Shown in pieces: positions 63,430 to 64,000 of a stretch of 64,000 nt of DNA. The stretch spans positions 12,353,289-12,417,288 of the forward strand of contig NC_045146.1 of NCBI RefSeq assembly GCF_008831285.2, read 5' to 3'. The position numbers were made by a program, and so were the translations under genes. Positions within the stretch are counted from its first letter, which is position 1; the number at the start of each line of letters is the position of its first letter. Source of the DNA: Nymphaea colorata (lineage: Eukaryota; Streptophyta; Magnoliopsida; Nymphaeales; Nymphaeaceae). The notes beneath the pieces are model-generated. The model ran no database searches. It worked only from the letters and a program-made list of their open reading frames with translations, and was not told the origin of the DNA.

Positions 63430-63950
63430 ATCATGACCGAGATAGTGAGTTTAAAAACTCAAAGGCAAAGTATGTGTAAGGAAAGGAAGAAAACCAAACA
63501 TGCCCAATACCAGCACTGGGTCAAGCAATCAACTCACAAAGAGAATATGAGGGAGAGTCAAACATTTTATTTGCGAATTAGTCAGTTGGGAGAACTTCAG
63601 CATAAAATTTCATCTCTTTCTGTTACATGTTGGATATCACTAGGAGCTAGTAGACTTCCACCAGTTTGAAGAATCTGACAGATGGATTGAAGCAATGAAT
63701 AAAGAGATAAAAACTTTGTACGAGTGTCAAATGTAAGATATTGTGCCGAGATCCTCCAATGTCAAAAGTGTGCTTAAATGTAAGTCGTTCTTCAAATGGA
63801 ACATAAATCTGATAAGAGCATCGAAACACTTCTTGTTTGTTAAAAGAAGAAATTCAAAGCCATGGTGTTTCTTGATGTTTATTGGAACACCCCTTGCTTG
63901 GTTGTCGGGGTAAAAATGCAATCGCTTGGTTACAATCAATGTTGCTTGTA
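63430..63950 (+). mobile_element. degenerate Ty1/copia polyprotein fragment
   Basis: From about 63671 one frame reads DRWIEAMNKEIKTLYECQM, then a stop, then DIVPRSSNVKSV and, after changes, FFKWNINLIRASK. This follows the start of the copia reverse transcriptase (W--AM--EI--L----W-IV--P--VK-V--KW-FK-K). In-frame stops and lost residues show it is dead. The upstream boundary is arbitrary, and the element probably runs past the window end. Confidence 0.5.
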
Positions 63951-64000
63951 TATATCAACAAGATAATTATCATAAGCTCAAAGGATCATATATGCGAGGT

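Noticed and set aside
1-64000. tRNA, rRNA or CRISPR loci
   Set aside because: No stretch gave both A- and B-box words with a cloverleaf, no rRNA-like conserved sequence was seen, and there are no regularly spaced identical repeats with unique spacers.

Overview
The window is nuclear DNA of a flowering plant. It is AT-rich, its genes carry GT-AG introns, and gene islands are separated by long repeat-bearing spacers full of (TA)n, (CT)n and (GAA)n tracts. The protein families are plant-type: a WOX13-clade homeobox gene, a P-class PPR gene, and a TRAPPC3 gene whose predicted protein has the plant length. I cannot fix the species. All identifications come from reading the translations; no database was searched.

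Layout. (1) About 1.3-14.1 kb, minus strand: a complete 18-exon gene for BRF1, the TFIIB-related subunit of the RNA polymerase III factor TFIIIB. The splice phases close exactly and give 687 residues. (2) About 14.3-25.1 kb: no convincing gene. It holds a 188-bp hAT-type MITE with a perfect 8-bp target duplication, a diverged cluster of about 250-bp repeats, a second inverted-repeat element and one possible relic of a chloroplast-protein gene. (3) 25.4-30.6 kb, plus strand: a WOX13/WOX8-type homeobox gene of three exons with a 4.1-kb first intron. (4) 30.6-37.3 kb: spacer with a triplicated repeat of about 300 bp and a striking hairpin-forming inverted repeat at 35.28-35.62 kb. (5) 37.4-40.3 kb, minus strand: two intronless paralogues, each with three ubiquitin-like domains in a row. 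(6) 41.7-43.7 kb, plus strand: a decayed DNAJC25-like gene that kept its introns but lost both ends and carries a frameshift. A weak candidate gene follows at 44.4-45.2 kb. (7) 45.2-50.4 kb: spacer with LTR-like debris. (8) 50.5-56.2 kb, minus strand: the complete five-exon TRAPPC3/BET3 gene. (9) 56.3-57.6 kb: a 1.25-kb element with inverted ends, sitting in what would otherwise be a 212-bp divergent intergenic region. (10) 57.7-59.4 kb, plus strand: an intronless, probably organelle-targeted PPR gene. (11) 59.4-64 kb: spacer ending in a degenerate Ty1/copia fragment.

The genes do not form a pathway. BRF1 (Pol III transcription), TRAPPC3 (vesicle tethering) and the PPR protein (organelle RNA) are housekeeping, WOX is developmental, and the ubiquitin-like pair is a lineage-type tandem duplication. 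The items most worth following are the ubiquitin-like pair, one member of which ends in Gly-Gly plus one residue, the 35.3-kb hairpin, and the element splitting the TRAPPC3/PPR promoter.
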